From Arthrobacter rhizosphaerae (GTDB lineage: Bacteria > Actinomycetota > Actinomycetes > Actinomycetales > Micrococcaceae), in NCBI RefSeq assembly GCF_023062595.1, contig NZ_JALLAN010000004.1, forward strand, positions 186,001 to 250,000: a stretch of DNA of 64,000 nt, given 5' to 3'. The first letter of the stretch is position 1; every line of letters starts with the position of its first letter. The notes beneath the pieces were generated by a model. The model saw nothing but the letters and a program-made list of their open reading frames with translations, had not been told where the DNA came from and searched no databases. Positions 17,140-25,042 of this stretch are shown here, piece after piece. The position numbers and the translations under genes were made by a program.

Positions 17140-17246
17140 CGAGCAAGTAGGCACCGCAAATAAAACGCGTAGTCACCACTGTGGTTTGCGCAATTTGGCG
17201 GGATTAGTTTCTAAGTACAGCAATTTATGAGTTTGGGAGGCTCAAA
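17140..17246 (+). promoter_or_regulatory. upstream region shared with the second beta-helix gene
   Basis: This stretch aligns by eye with 43945-44051. Shared words include AAGTAG, ATAAxACGCGTAG, a palindrome (ACCACTGTGGT here, CCACGGTGG there), GCAATT and the ribosome site TTGGGAG. The palindrome (17175-17185) stands about 60 bases before the ribosome site in both copies. Homology confined to the 5-prime regulatory region and N-terminus suggests common control of the two genes, with the palindrome as operator candidate. Confidence 0.5.
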
Positions 17247-17402
17247 GTGTTGATACTTAGAATGGCAGTACCCTGCGTCGCGCGTCTCTGCATTAAAGCG
17301 AACAGGTCCATCTCAGCTCCAGGATCGGGTGCGGTCTGCTCTGGATCGAATGAGCACGCCATCATTAGGCGGTCGTATGTCTCGAGGTGCAGTCATGGCT
17401 GA
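17247..17402 (+). CDS. upstream ORF (leader peptide candidate) of beta-helix gene 1
   Basis: GTG 17247 has a strong GGGAGG site (17235-17240) at 6 bases and opens a 51-codon frame ending at TGA 17400-17402. The peptide begins VLILRMAVP, contains several Cys residues and ends CSHG. The His-Gly codons (cat ggc) contain the ATG of the downstream Tat-exported protein in another frame, so the two overlap by 8 bases. A 22-codon relative precedes the second beta-helix gene (44052-44120) with the same start context and ending. Translational coupling or a leader-peptide control is likely. Confidence 0.45.
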   Translation: MLILRMAVPCVARLCIKANRSISAPGSGAVCSGSNEHAIIRRSYVSRCSHG

Positions 17403-19197
17403 CGAAGAAATCAGACAGGAAGCCAGCCCAGAAGCTGGCATTAAACGCCGTGGGCTCCTCCGATTTGGAACCATACTGACTGCCTTCACAGGCGCTTCCG
17501 CTGTATCCGCTTTTGGCCCTGGGAGTGCCCAGGCCGCGCCAGGGGACAAAAACCCACCGAACACATACGTCCCCGTTGCCGAAAAGGGTGTGCCCTCAGG
17601 GGTGGCGACCCTGGATTCTGCATCGAAAATCCCTGTTGTACAAGTTCCCGATCTTTCTACGACCTATTGGCCACGGACGAGCGATGCTATTCGGATCACC
17701 AAGGAGGAAGTTGCCGGTCTAACTGACGTAGTTCCGGTGCTCCGAGCGGCTTCAGACTTTGCTGTCGCTAATGGCATCCACCGAATTTACCTCCCACCTG
17801 TAACGATGGAATATCGATCTCGATGGTACTTGAATGTTGGTCCGGAACGTGGACTCGAAATAATTGGACATGGCGAACACACGATATTTAAGCATACTGG
17901 CGGAACACCGAACCTCGCATTTATTCACGCCCTCGGTACGGACGGGCCTAAAGTAGCTGTTACTGCAGATATCCCCGCCGGCAGCACTTCAGCAGTTTTT
18001 CCCCCCGCCGTGGCATCTACGCTCACCGTAGGGAGCTGTGTTGGATTTGAATCCAGTTTGGTAGTTTTTGATGTCAACAATGAAGCTGGCATGCCTACTC
18101 ACGCTAGCGAAATCCGAAAGGTCGCCGCCGTAGCCGGCGAGAACGTGACCTTTGACGGCCCGACTATATGGCCCTACAACGTCGCGCAAGCTGCTGTTGT
18201 CTGGAAGATGAATCCTGTCAACGGCATCAAGCTCCGAGATTTCGTCATCACATCGTCCGATCCTCTGGTTAATAAGTGGAAAGGAATCCAAATCGCAAAA
18301 GCGACCAACATCGAAATTAGCGGTATTACCTTCCGCGACGCTGGTGGGGGACTCTTCCTCTATGACGTACTGGATGCCGTTGTGTCAAACGTCAATGCGG
18401 ATCGACTACCCAATTACACCAGTTTCCTAGGCTATGGCGTCTGCGTTGCGGGACGGTCCGCTAATATTCTCGTTCAAAATCTGAAGGGACGGGGTACGCG
18501 CCATGTCTTCACTACCTTGTCAGACGAGCGGAACGGAATTCTCTGGGGTGGCCCGAGGCACATCACTGTCCGTGGAGGGGTAGGGGAAGCTCATCCAGGC
18601 AGCTTCTCGGTTTGGGACACCCACCCGCAAGCATACGATGTAACATTCGAAAATTGTCATGCTTCGGGTGGCGTTGCGGGATCTGGGGATTCCTGCGGCT
18701 TTCAGATACGTGGACAAAAAGTACAGATTATCAATGGTGTGGCAAGAAACATGGGCGCGGGCGGCTTACGTCACCACACAATGGCTGAAAATCTCGAGGT
18801 CAATGGAGGTGAATTCTCATATTCGAAAACGTTTGGGCTCGCGCTAAATTCCAATGCCCGAATCAGTGGAGCATGGGTGCATCATAATGGCGCTTCTGGC
18901 GTCGTATTAGGGGCAAGGTCTTCGAAGGTACAAATCGTCAACAGCCGCATAGAGGACAACGCACAAATATCAAGTGGTTATGGAGTCCATGACCAAAGCA
19001 AGGGCGACCAGCCGGGGATAGTATTGGGGCCAGGAAACATTGTTCCGAAGGGCGCTTCACAGGTTATAAGCGTAATGTCCCCAAAAAACGATATGGTGAT
19101 CTATGGGAATGTCTTACGCGGGTACGGTGCAGGATCCGACGGCATAGGCGGAACCCCTGGGACCGGTGTTTTCCGAGGGCAGAATATTACCGATTGA
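17395..19197 (+). CDS. Tat-exported right-handed beta-helix protein 1
   Basis: A 600-residue protein from ATG 17395 (GAGG site 7 bases upstream). Upstream in-frame GTG 17329 and ATG 17377 exist, but ATG 17395 matches its paralogue. The Tat signal has KRRGLLRFG and a hydrophobic stretch ending SAQAAPGDK. Residues about 50-85 carry SGVATLDSASKIP and VQVPDLS, resembling the linker of phage tail-fibre proteins (LDxxGKVPxxQLP). The remainder is a parallel beta-helix with repeated short strands and Asn/Gly turns (NIEISGITFRDAGGG), as in pectate-lyase-like polysaccharide binders or lyases. Catalytic residues are not identifiable. It converges with the next gene by 11 bases. Confidence 0.8.
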   Translation: MADEEIRQEASPEAGIKRRGLLRFGTILTAFTGASAVSAFGPGSAQAAPGDKNPPNTYVPVAEKGVPSGVATLDSASKIPVVQVPDLSTTYWPRTSDAIRITKEEVAGLTDVVPVLRAASDFAVANGIHRIYLPPVTMEYRSRWYLNVGPERGLEIIGHGEHTIFKHTGGTPNLAFIHALGTDGPKVAVTADIPAGSTSAVFPPAVASTLTVGSCVGFESSLVVFDVNNEAGMPTHASEIRKVAAVAGENVTFDGPTIWPYNVAQAAVVWKMNPVNGIKLRDFVITSSDPLVNKWKGIQIAKATNIEISGITFRDAGGGLFLYDVLDAVVSNVNADRLPNYTSFLGYGVCVAGRSANILVQNLKGRGTRHVFTTLSDERNGILWGGPRHITVRGGVGEAHPGSFSVWDTHPQAYDVTFENCHASGGVAGSGDSCGFQIRGQKVQIINGVARNMGAGGLRHHTMAENLEVNGGEFSYSKTFGLALNSNARISGAWVHHNGASGVVLGARSSKVQIVNSRIEDNAQISSGYGVHDQSKGDQPGIVLGPGNIVPKGASQVISVMSPKNDMVIYGNVLRGYGAGSDGIGGTPGTGVFRGQNITD

Positions 19198-20428
19198 CAT
19201 GCAGCAACGTAGACTCAGCAATTTCTGGGGCCGCAGAAGTCGATCTATCAATGAGCGAAAATGCCCCGATAATCAACAACCAAAAATACCCCTGTTGCAG
19301 TGCCGCTGAAGTTAAAGAAAATCCTACAAGAACCGCCATTACGCCGACAATCACCGCATCCACGCCTCGGACTATTGCGTGGATGGCCAAGCCGATAATT
19401 AGGCAATATATAATCGCAAAAGCCAAGCCGAGCGCCAGGCCACCTTGGAACCATGCACGCAGAAGGACATTGTGAGTTAGCGTCACGTTGTCAAAAGTTG
19501 CACCTGACGAGAAGTCCAACCCGCGTCCCATGAGAGGGTCCGACTGGATTCTTTCCCATGCATAGGCGTACGTGTTCTGCCTGATGTCCAGGGTGCTTGC
19601 GGCCGATGTCTGTCCTGTCACCTGCAGGAACCTCTCGTAGGGTCCACGCATGATTCCGGCTTGTCCCATCTGCCCGATCCCCCAGAGTGCAGCTGCTGCA
19701 CCTCCTGTGATAAGCAGTGGAACTCGGACTGAAACCCTAGCCGCACTCATGAAAACTACCACCCCTGCTGAACAAGCAATCAGCGAGCTAATGCTTCCGG
19801 AGGCGAGAAGCGCCCCGATGTTGACGATGAGACCCAGCATCCAGAGCACCTTGCGCCTGTTGCTTTTGAAGATCAGGTGAAGGAAGACAACAATCGCTAC
19901 GCTGGACAGCACTCCGACGATATTGGGGTGCCCGGCGAGGCCCGGCGCCCTGCCATATAGGACCTTTGCGCCGAGTACCGACGTTCCTGAAGCTTGGACG
20001 ATGGCAGCCAGAGCCGACACCGTTTGCCCGGCCAGGAGTGCCCCCACAGCTGCCTTTTGAAGGCCGGGGACGGTAGCAAGATACCGCAAAACATATGGAC
20101 CGAGGGCGATGAAAAAGACAACTTGAGCGCCTATTAGCATGTGACCCGCAAGCGAGTCGGCGTGGATAGATGAACTTACTACTCCGATGACTGCCAAATA
20201 AGCGGCCGTAAGCCAAACCGCCTGCCCTACTGGACGTTGTAATTTGCCGAGCACAGCGACAGCAAATATCACTCCGAAGACGGATACGGACCAGGCAGCT
20301 GCTGCCAGTCCTGGCATTGCCTCGGAGAATGGCAACAGCAAGAAAATAATGGCTGTTGCGCAGCGGAAAAGACCATCTGTCGCATCACGACCGGGCTTGA
20401 CCAGATCATCAGTATTCCCCATTTGCAT
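19187..20428 (-). CDS. O-antigen ligase-family membrane protein
   Basis: About 413 residues with roughly eleven hydrophobic helices and a large extracytoplasmic loop that includes WERIQSDPLMGRGLDFSS (about residues 300-320). This is the Wzy_C/WaaL signature region of O-antigen ligases and polymerases. ATG 20428 or 20422 is preferred to GTG 20464, which has a poorly placed ribosome site. It is probably a second polymerase or ligase in the window, besides that at 3825. It overlaps the beta-helix gene tail to tail, and follows the HTTM/DCC genes on the same strand. Confidence 0.8.
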   Translation of the reverse strand: MQMGNTDDLVKPGRDATDGLFRCATAIIFLLLPFSEAMPGLAAAAWSVSVFGVIFAVAVLGKLQRPVGQAVWLTAAYLAVIGVVSSSIHADSLAGHMLIGAQVVFFIALGPYVLRYLATVPGLQKAAVGALLAGQTVSALAAIVQASGTSVLGAKVLYGRAPGLAGHPNIVGVLSSVAIVVFLHLIFKSNRRKVLWMLGLIVNIGALLASGSISSLIACSAGVVVFMSAARVSVRVPLLITGGAAAALWGIGQMGQAGIMRGPYERFLQVTGQTSAASTLDIRQNTYAYAWERIQSDPLMGRGLDFSSGATFDNVTLTHNVLLRAWFQGGLALGLAFAIIYCLIIGLAIHAIVRGVDAVIVGVMAVLVGFSLTSAALQQGYFWLLIIGAFSLIDRSTSAAPEIAESTLLHVNR

Positions 20429-20559
20429 AATCCTATCGGTGCCCGGGTGCCGAGGACTGAACACGAATATATTGGAGTCCTAATGCTTGATTGGTTCCAT
20501 GCGATTGAGTAAAACGCCCGTTGCCTCCATATCAGCCACAACTTGTGTCCTAGTTCGAG

Positions 20560-21483
20560 TCAAGCCCTTGTTATCTGCCAGGCTCGTAAGCGGGTACGAA
20601 GCTTCCTGGTGGAGAAGAGTTTCGTCAGCCACGGAAACCATTGACGCACTGGAAAAGCGAAAAATACTGCGTAGACAAGCAAATAGTGGGCAAAGTCGAT
20701 ACCCAAGGCAAGGTATACGCCCGCATGAAAACCCACGAGGATAAGAAGGCTGAACCGGAACAGCATTGGAACGAGGACGGCAAGGATAACCCAACCCTCG
20801 GCAAGTATCGTTGCGTAATCCAACGCCTTCCAGAAGATCGCTGAGTCAATGGTCCCGAAGAAGTCCGTCAAGGGGCCAAGCTTGATCGGCTCGGCCAAGT
20901 CCCTGGCCACGTAACCCCTGGTGGCCTGACGAGAAGGATCTAGCCATCCGGTCAGGATCTTAGGCACCGCTGCAGTTAACAGGGCAAAGCCAACGGTGAT
21001 TGCCCAAAGAAGCATAGGGAAACCGTATGCGGCACTACTCCGGGCACGGCGCGCATCGATCGAATAACGTGATCCCCATCCGGCAAAGGCCATCGCAGCG
21101 GGCAACGTCTCGTAGAGGATGAAATGGTCAACTTTGCCAAAGGAGTGAGTCAGGCCAGATCCAACAATCAATACAGCGGCCAACGCCAGAGAAGCCGTTT
21201 TTGTGCGGTAGCCGACCAGCACAAGTACAGCCAACAGGGCACGCAGAACCTCGAGCGCGACAAGCATTTCCATCGGCGGTGAGCTACTGAAAAACATGAA
21301 CGGCCCGGGAGGAGGATGAAAGAAAGCACCAGGTACTTCTGCAACCCATTTGTAGTCGATGGGAAAAATGAGGATGTGCGCCGCAAACAGAATCCGGATA
21401 CCTGACAGTGCCTTTGGCGACGCTGTGTACGCTTCAGAGAGCCCGTCAATGAAAGCCGAGAACATGCTCGTGAGTCTGCTCAT
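20560..21483 (-). CDS. HTTM-domain membrane protein
   Basis: 307 residues from ATG 21483, which overlaps the stop of the upstream gene (ATGA). Several membrane helices include SGIRILFAAHILIFP and LEVLRALLAVLVLVGY. The segments THSFGKVDHFILYETLPAA and the aromatic/basic C-terminus fit the HTTM (horizontally transferred transmembrane) family, related to the membrane part of vitamin-K-dependent carboxylase. HTTM genes typically sit next to a DCC-family thiol oxidoreductase, as here (21929). Substrate and reaction are unknown. Confidence 0.7.
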   Translation of the reverse strand: MSRLTSMFSAFIDGLSEAYTASPKALSGIRILFAAHILIFPIDYKWVAEVPGAFFHPPPGPFMFFSSSPPMEMLVALEVLRALLAVLVLVGYRTKTASLALAAVLIVGSGLTHSFGKVDHFILYETLPAAMAFAGWGSRYSIDARRARSSAAYGFPMLLWAITVGFALLTAAVPKILTGWLDPSRQATRGYVARDLAEPIKLGPLTDFFGTIDSAIFWKALDYATILAEGWVILAVLVPMLFRFSLLILVGFHAGVYLALGIDFAHYLLVYAVFFAFPVRQWFPWLTKLFSTRKLRTRLRAWQITRA

Positions 21484-21947
21484 AGCTTGATCACCACTGC
21501 ATCGCACTCGCCTATGTTCTTGTAGGTAGCTGACCGAATGTCCAGCTCTGTCTTGTACCAACACATCTCAATCTGCTTTGGGTTCTTTCCGCCTGCGAGT
21601 TCTCTTGCTTGACCAGCAAGCCACGTTATGACTTCCTGATCAGGTGTCCCTGGACTTCCGGGCTTGAAGACGTAGTCGAAGGAATAGCGTGCAGACGAGA
21701 ACCGGAAACTGCTGAGGAGCTCGGACACATGCGGCTCCAGCGTCGTCCCGTCCGAGTATGTGATTTTTACAGATGCCACATCAGTTGGGAACATATTGGA
21801 CTTATTGGGGGCTGACCCAAAAGAGGGCATACGTACTGCCGGATACGGCTCCGGCTCAACGATAAAGGATATGCCTGCTTGGATTACCAGGGCACCAATG
21901 AATGCCATAGTGGTCAGCGCACGCCAGCTCAGTTGGGTAGCCGACAT
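21480..21947 (-). CDS. hypothetical membrane-anchored protein in the HTTM/DCC set
   Basis: Taken from ATG 21947, about 155 residues. An N-terminal anchor (ALTTMAFIGALVIQAGISFI) is followed by an extracytoplasmic domain with VASVKITYSDGTTLEPH, two Cys residues and a C-terminal GECDAVVIKL. An upstream in-frame start at 22058 would run far into the DCC gene and is unlikely. It overlaps the DCC gene by 19 bases and the HTTM gene by 4, so all three are co-translated. Similar small companions are seen beside HTTM genes in Actinobacteria; function is unknown. Confidence 0.6.
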   Translation of the reverse strand: MSATQLSWRALTTMAFIGALVIQAGISFIVEPEPYPAVRMPSFGSAPNKSNMFPTDVASVKITYSDGTTLEPHVSELLSSFRFSSARYSFDYVFKPGSPGTPDQEVITWLAGQARELAGGKNPKQIEMCWYKTELDIRSATYKNIGECDAVVIKL

Positions 21948-22345
21948 GCGTCGGTTCCTCCAGGCATGGCATGGCGATTGCGGGCGATGAGTTTGTATAC
22001 ATTCGAAGCAAGGTGACGGACCCCCGGAAGTAGTATAAAGCGTCCGGCGATCTGCCATCCCCCGCGTTTGGAGATTAGGGCCTGAGCAATGGCGGATTCT
22101 CCGCGTGCCATCACCGCCCCACCATCAGCCCAATAAGCAGCAGATTCGACCATGTCCTCAGTCAAACCTATAGATTCAAGGTCATGAATTCCCTGCCAAG
22201 GTTTGATATTGACAGCTCCGCCTTTGGCAAGCCAGTTCGCCGAGCGTGTGCAGAATCCGCAATCAGCGTCATAAATTAAAGTGCGCTCTAGCGCCATCCC
22301 CCCGATAGTCATGCCCCAAGCATAAGGGCACACATACAACGACAT
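21929..22345 (-). CDS. DCC-family thiol-disulfide oxidoreductase (DUF393)
   Basis: A protein of up to 138 residues. LIYDADCGFCTRSANWL carries the DxxCxxC-like DCGFC motif of the DCC (DUF393) family, small thioredoxin-like redox proteins. ADCGFC aligns with the usual DGxCxxC. The rest (NIKPWQGIHDLESIGL, AAYWADGGAVMARGESAIA) follows the family pattern. Starts at 22345, 22312 and 22297 are all possible, and none has an ideal ribosome site. It heads an overlapping three-gene unit with the HTTM membrane protein, probably as a redox partner. Confidence 0.8.
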   Translation of the reverse strand: MSLYVCPYAWGMTIGGMALERTLIYDADCGFCTRSANWLAKGGAVNIKPWQGIHDLESIGLTEDMVESAAYWADGGAVMARGESAIAQALISKRGGWQIAGRFILLPGVRHLASNVYKLIARNRHAMPGGTDACRLPN

Positions 22346-22497
22346 GCCAACATGATTTACGAATAAATCCTGCGCTGATAGTCAAGATCTTGTGATTGTT
22401 TCAGGGAATGAATGGATCGAGTACCCAGCTGCAGCGGAGGAAATGCGTGACAGCCGGCTGGAATCAATAGACCGGTTTTCGGGGCCTAGTGCTCGAC

Positions 22498-23925
22498 TCA
22501 AAGATCAGCCAGCACAGCCCCAGGGTTCTCCATTCCGTCCGCCACGTACCGCAGGAAGCCGGCTGCCGTTCCGCCGTCACACACGCGGTGATCGAAAGTC
22601 AGGGTCAGCTCGGTGACCTTCCGGACGGCCAGTTCGCCATTGACCACCCACGGCTTGTCCACGATCCGCCCAACACCGAGGATTGCCACTTCCGGATGAT
22701 TGATGATCGCCGCTGACCCATCCACACCGAATACTCCGTAGTTGTTCAGCGTGAACGTGCCGCTCCCCAGCTCAGAAGGGGTTGCCTTACCTTCACGGGC
22801 AACTGCGGTAAGTCTGCGAATTTCCTCATCAAGTTCCCGGGCACTGCGTTTGTCGGCGTTTCGAATCGAGGGCACCATAAGGCCCCGGTCAGTCTGCGCT
22901 GCGAAGCCGAGGTTGACGCCATCGAATGCGACAATTTCCTGGGACTGGACGCCTTGGCCGTCCTCGGCCGAGACGATGCGCGAGTTTAGCTCCGGGTATT
23001 TCTTTAACCCGGCTGTGACAAATCGGGCAATGAAGGCAAGAAGGCCTGGGGCGTTGTGAGGATCTGCCTTCTTCAAGGATGCCCTTATCTCCACCAAGGC
23101 TGTCGTGTCCACATCTACCCAGACAGTCGCCTCGGGGATCTCAGAATGGCTACGTGACATGTTGGCAGCCGTGGCTTTGCGGACTCCGCGGATAGGCGTC
23201 CGGCTGACGATACTGAGACCGCTCCGGGGATCTGTCTCCAGCTGGCTCTCCGATGGGCCCGCAACGCCGGCAGAATGTGTCTCCTCAAGTTCGGCGGATT
23301 CCTGCTGCCGCCTTGGTGAAATTGCAGCCTCCACATCACGGCGCATGATCAGGCCGCTTTCCCCCGAGCCCTGCAGTTCGCCGAGGTCAACGCCGTGCTC
23401 TCGAGCCATCCGGCGGACGAGCGGCGAGATGACTGCCCCCAGTTTTCCCGGTACCCGCGTCCGAAGAAGCGAGAGGTCACCTGCATCAGCCGCTGGAGTG
23501 GGCGGTTCCGGCTCCACTAAGGACAGTGAAGCTGAGCCCTTTCGTGCCCTTGTGCGTCGTGCCGTGCCCACACCGCCCGGGGTTCCGTATCCGATGAGGA
23601 CGTTCCCCGAACCGGCCTTTTCCTCCTCCCGGTAGGTTTCCGCAGCTTCCCGAACCGGAGTCTGGGTTGGCTCAAGGCCCGGGCCTGAACTGACAGAGAT
23701 CAGTGGCTTACCCACATCCAGTGTTTGCCCTGGCTCACCATGCAGCTCCGCTACGGTGCCCGCGAACGGCGAGGGCACCTCCACCATGGATTTGGCGGTT
23801 TCCACCTCAGCTATTGGCTGGTCCACCTGGATCTCGTCGCCGACGGCCACGAGCCAGTTCACAAGTTCGGCCTCCGTGAGGCCTTCGCCGAGGTCCGGCA
23901 GGAGGAATACTTTTGTTTCGCTCAT
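22498..23925 (-). CDS. bkdB: dihydrolipoamide acyltransferase (E2) of 2-oxoacid dehydrogenase
   Basis: 475 residues from ATG 23925. The lipoyl domain (about residues 1-80) has the modified Lys in VETAKSMVEV. A peripheral subunit-binding domain (about 165-205) shows ISPLVRRMAREHGVDL and GSGESGLIMRRDVEAA. The C-terminal catalytic domain ends in the HxxxDG motif DHRVCDGGTA. It transfers the branched acyl group from E1 to CoA; only one lipoyl domain is present. It is the third gene of the E1-alpha, E1-beta, E2 operon, 4 bases after the E1-beta stop. No E3 gene is present, so lipoamide dehydrogenase must be shared. Confidence 0.92.
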   Translation of the reverse strand: MSETKVFLLPDLGEGLTEAELVNWLVAVGDEIQVDQPIAEVETAKSMVEVPSPFAGTVAELHGEPGQTLDVGKPLISVSSGPGLEPTQTPVREAAETYREEEKAGSGNVLIGYGTPGGVGTARRTRARKGSASLSLVEPEPPTPAADAGDLSLLRTRVPGKLGAVISPLVRRMAREHGVDLGELQGSGESGLIMRRDVEAAISPRRQQESAELEETHSAGVAGPSESQLETDPRSGLSIVSRTPIRGVRKATAANMSRSHSEIPEATVWVDVDTTALVEIRASLKKADPHNAPGLLAFIARFVTAGLKKYPELNSRIVSAEDGQGVQSQEIVAFDGVNLGFAAQTDRGLMVPSIRNADKRSARELDEEIRRLTAVAREGKATPSELGSGTFTLNNYGVFGVDGSAAIINHPEVAILGVGRIVDKPWVVNGELAVRKVTELTLTFDHRVCDGGTAAGFLRYVADGMENPGAVLADL

Positions 23926-23929
23926 AGGA

Positions 23930-25042
23930 TCAGTCTTCCCACTGGAGGTCGTCAACGGCGTCAAGAATGCGGTCCACGCCGGGCAAGTAGTAGTGCTCCA
24001 GCTTGGGAGCGGGGTAGGGGATATCGAATCCGGTCACCCGCCGGATGGGTGCCGCCAGGTAATGGAAGCAGCGCTCCTGCACCCTGGCCACTATCTCCGA
24101 TGACACAGAGGCGAAGCCGTGCGCCTCCGCGATCACCACTGCACGGCCGGTCTTGCGAACAGATGCGCTCACCGTCTCGTCGTCGAAGGGCACAATCGAA
24201 CGCACATCGATCACTTCCAGGGAGCGTCCTTCTTCGGCGGCCGCAGCAGCGGCAGCGAGAGCGGTCGGAACAGTGGGGCCGTAGGCGATGAGCGTTGCAT
24301 CTGTGCCGGGACGGGCGACGGCGGCGCGGCCTTCGGAGGAAGTCCCGCCGTCGAGGTTTGCCTGGTGTTCTGCCCGGAGGGCGCCCAGATCAACCATGTC
24401 CTTGGACCAGTACAGCTTCTTGGGTTCCATGAACATCACCGGATCATCTGAATCGATGGCCTCCCGCAGCATCCGGTATCCATCCGCAACCGTTGCCGGC
24501 GTAAAGACTTTGAGACCGGCAGTGTGCGCGTAGTAGGACTCAGAGGAATCGCAGTGGTGCTCCACTCCCCCGATGCCGCCCGCATATGGGACACGGATAA
24601 CGATCGGCAGCTTCACGGCGCCCTTCGTGCGGTTATGCATCTTCGCGACATGGCTGACGATCTGCTCGAAGGCCGGGTAGGCGAAGGCGTCGAACTGCAT
24701 TTCGATCACGGGGCGCATGCCATTGATGGCCATACCAACTGCCATGCCAACGATGCCCGATTCCGCCAGAGGAGTGTCGAAGCAGCGCTGTTCACCGAAG
24801 GTTTTTGTGAGTCCATCTGTAATTCGGAAGACGCCACCCAGCATTCCGACGTCTTCACCGAAAACAAGGACGGAAGAATCAGCCTGCATTGCATCGACCA
24901 TGGCGGTATTAAGCGCCTTGGCCATTGTGATGGCCTGCGGGCCGGAGTCCTCAGCGGACGCTGCAGCCTTCGCGGCTGCTCGGGCCGTGGCAGCGCTGAC
25001 GTTGCCATTGACCTCTGACGACGTGGTGATAGACGGGCTCAT
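23930..25042 (-). CDS. bkdA2: 2-oxoacid dehydrogenase E1 beta subunit
   Basis: A 370-residue transketolase-like beta subunit. Recognisable blocks are VLVFGEDVGMLGGVF (about residues 58-72), CFDTPLAESGIVGMAVGMA, RVPYAGGIGGVEHHCDSSE (the branched-chain type, with HH), FMEPKKLYW and VIDVRSIVPFDDE. Together with the alpha subunit it binds thiamine diphosphate and decarboxylates branched-chain 2-oxoacids. It starts in the stop of the alpha gene (ATGA overlap), which ensures matched amounts. Pyruvate dehydrogenase is a less likely alternative, because the regulator next door is Lrp-like. Confidence 0.92.
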   Translation of the reverse strand: MSPSITTSSEVNGNVSAATARAAAKAAASAEDSGPQAITMAKALNTAMVDAMQADSSVLVFGEDVGMLGGVFRITDGLTKTFGEQRCFDTPLAESGIVGMAVGMAINGMRPVIEMQFDAFAYPAFEQIVSHVAKMHNRTKGAVKLPIVIRVPYAGGIGGVEHHCDSSESYYAHTAGLKVFTPATVADGYRMLREAIDSDDPVMFMEPKKLYWSKDMVDLGALRAEHQANLDGGTSSEGRAAVARPGTDATLIAYGPTVPTALAAAAAAAEEGRSLEVIDVRSIVPFDDETVSASVRKTGRAVVIAEAHGFASVSSEIVARVQERCFHYLAAPIRRVTGFDIPYPAPKLEHYYLPGVDRILDAVDDLQWED

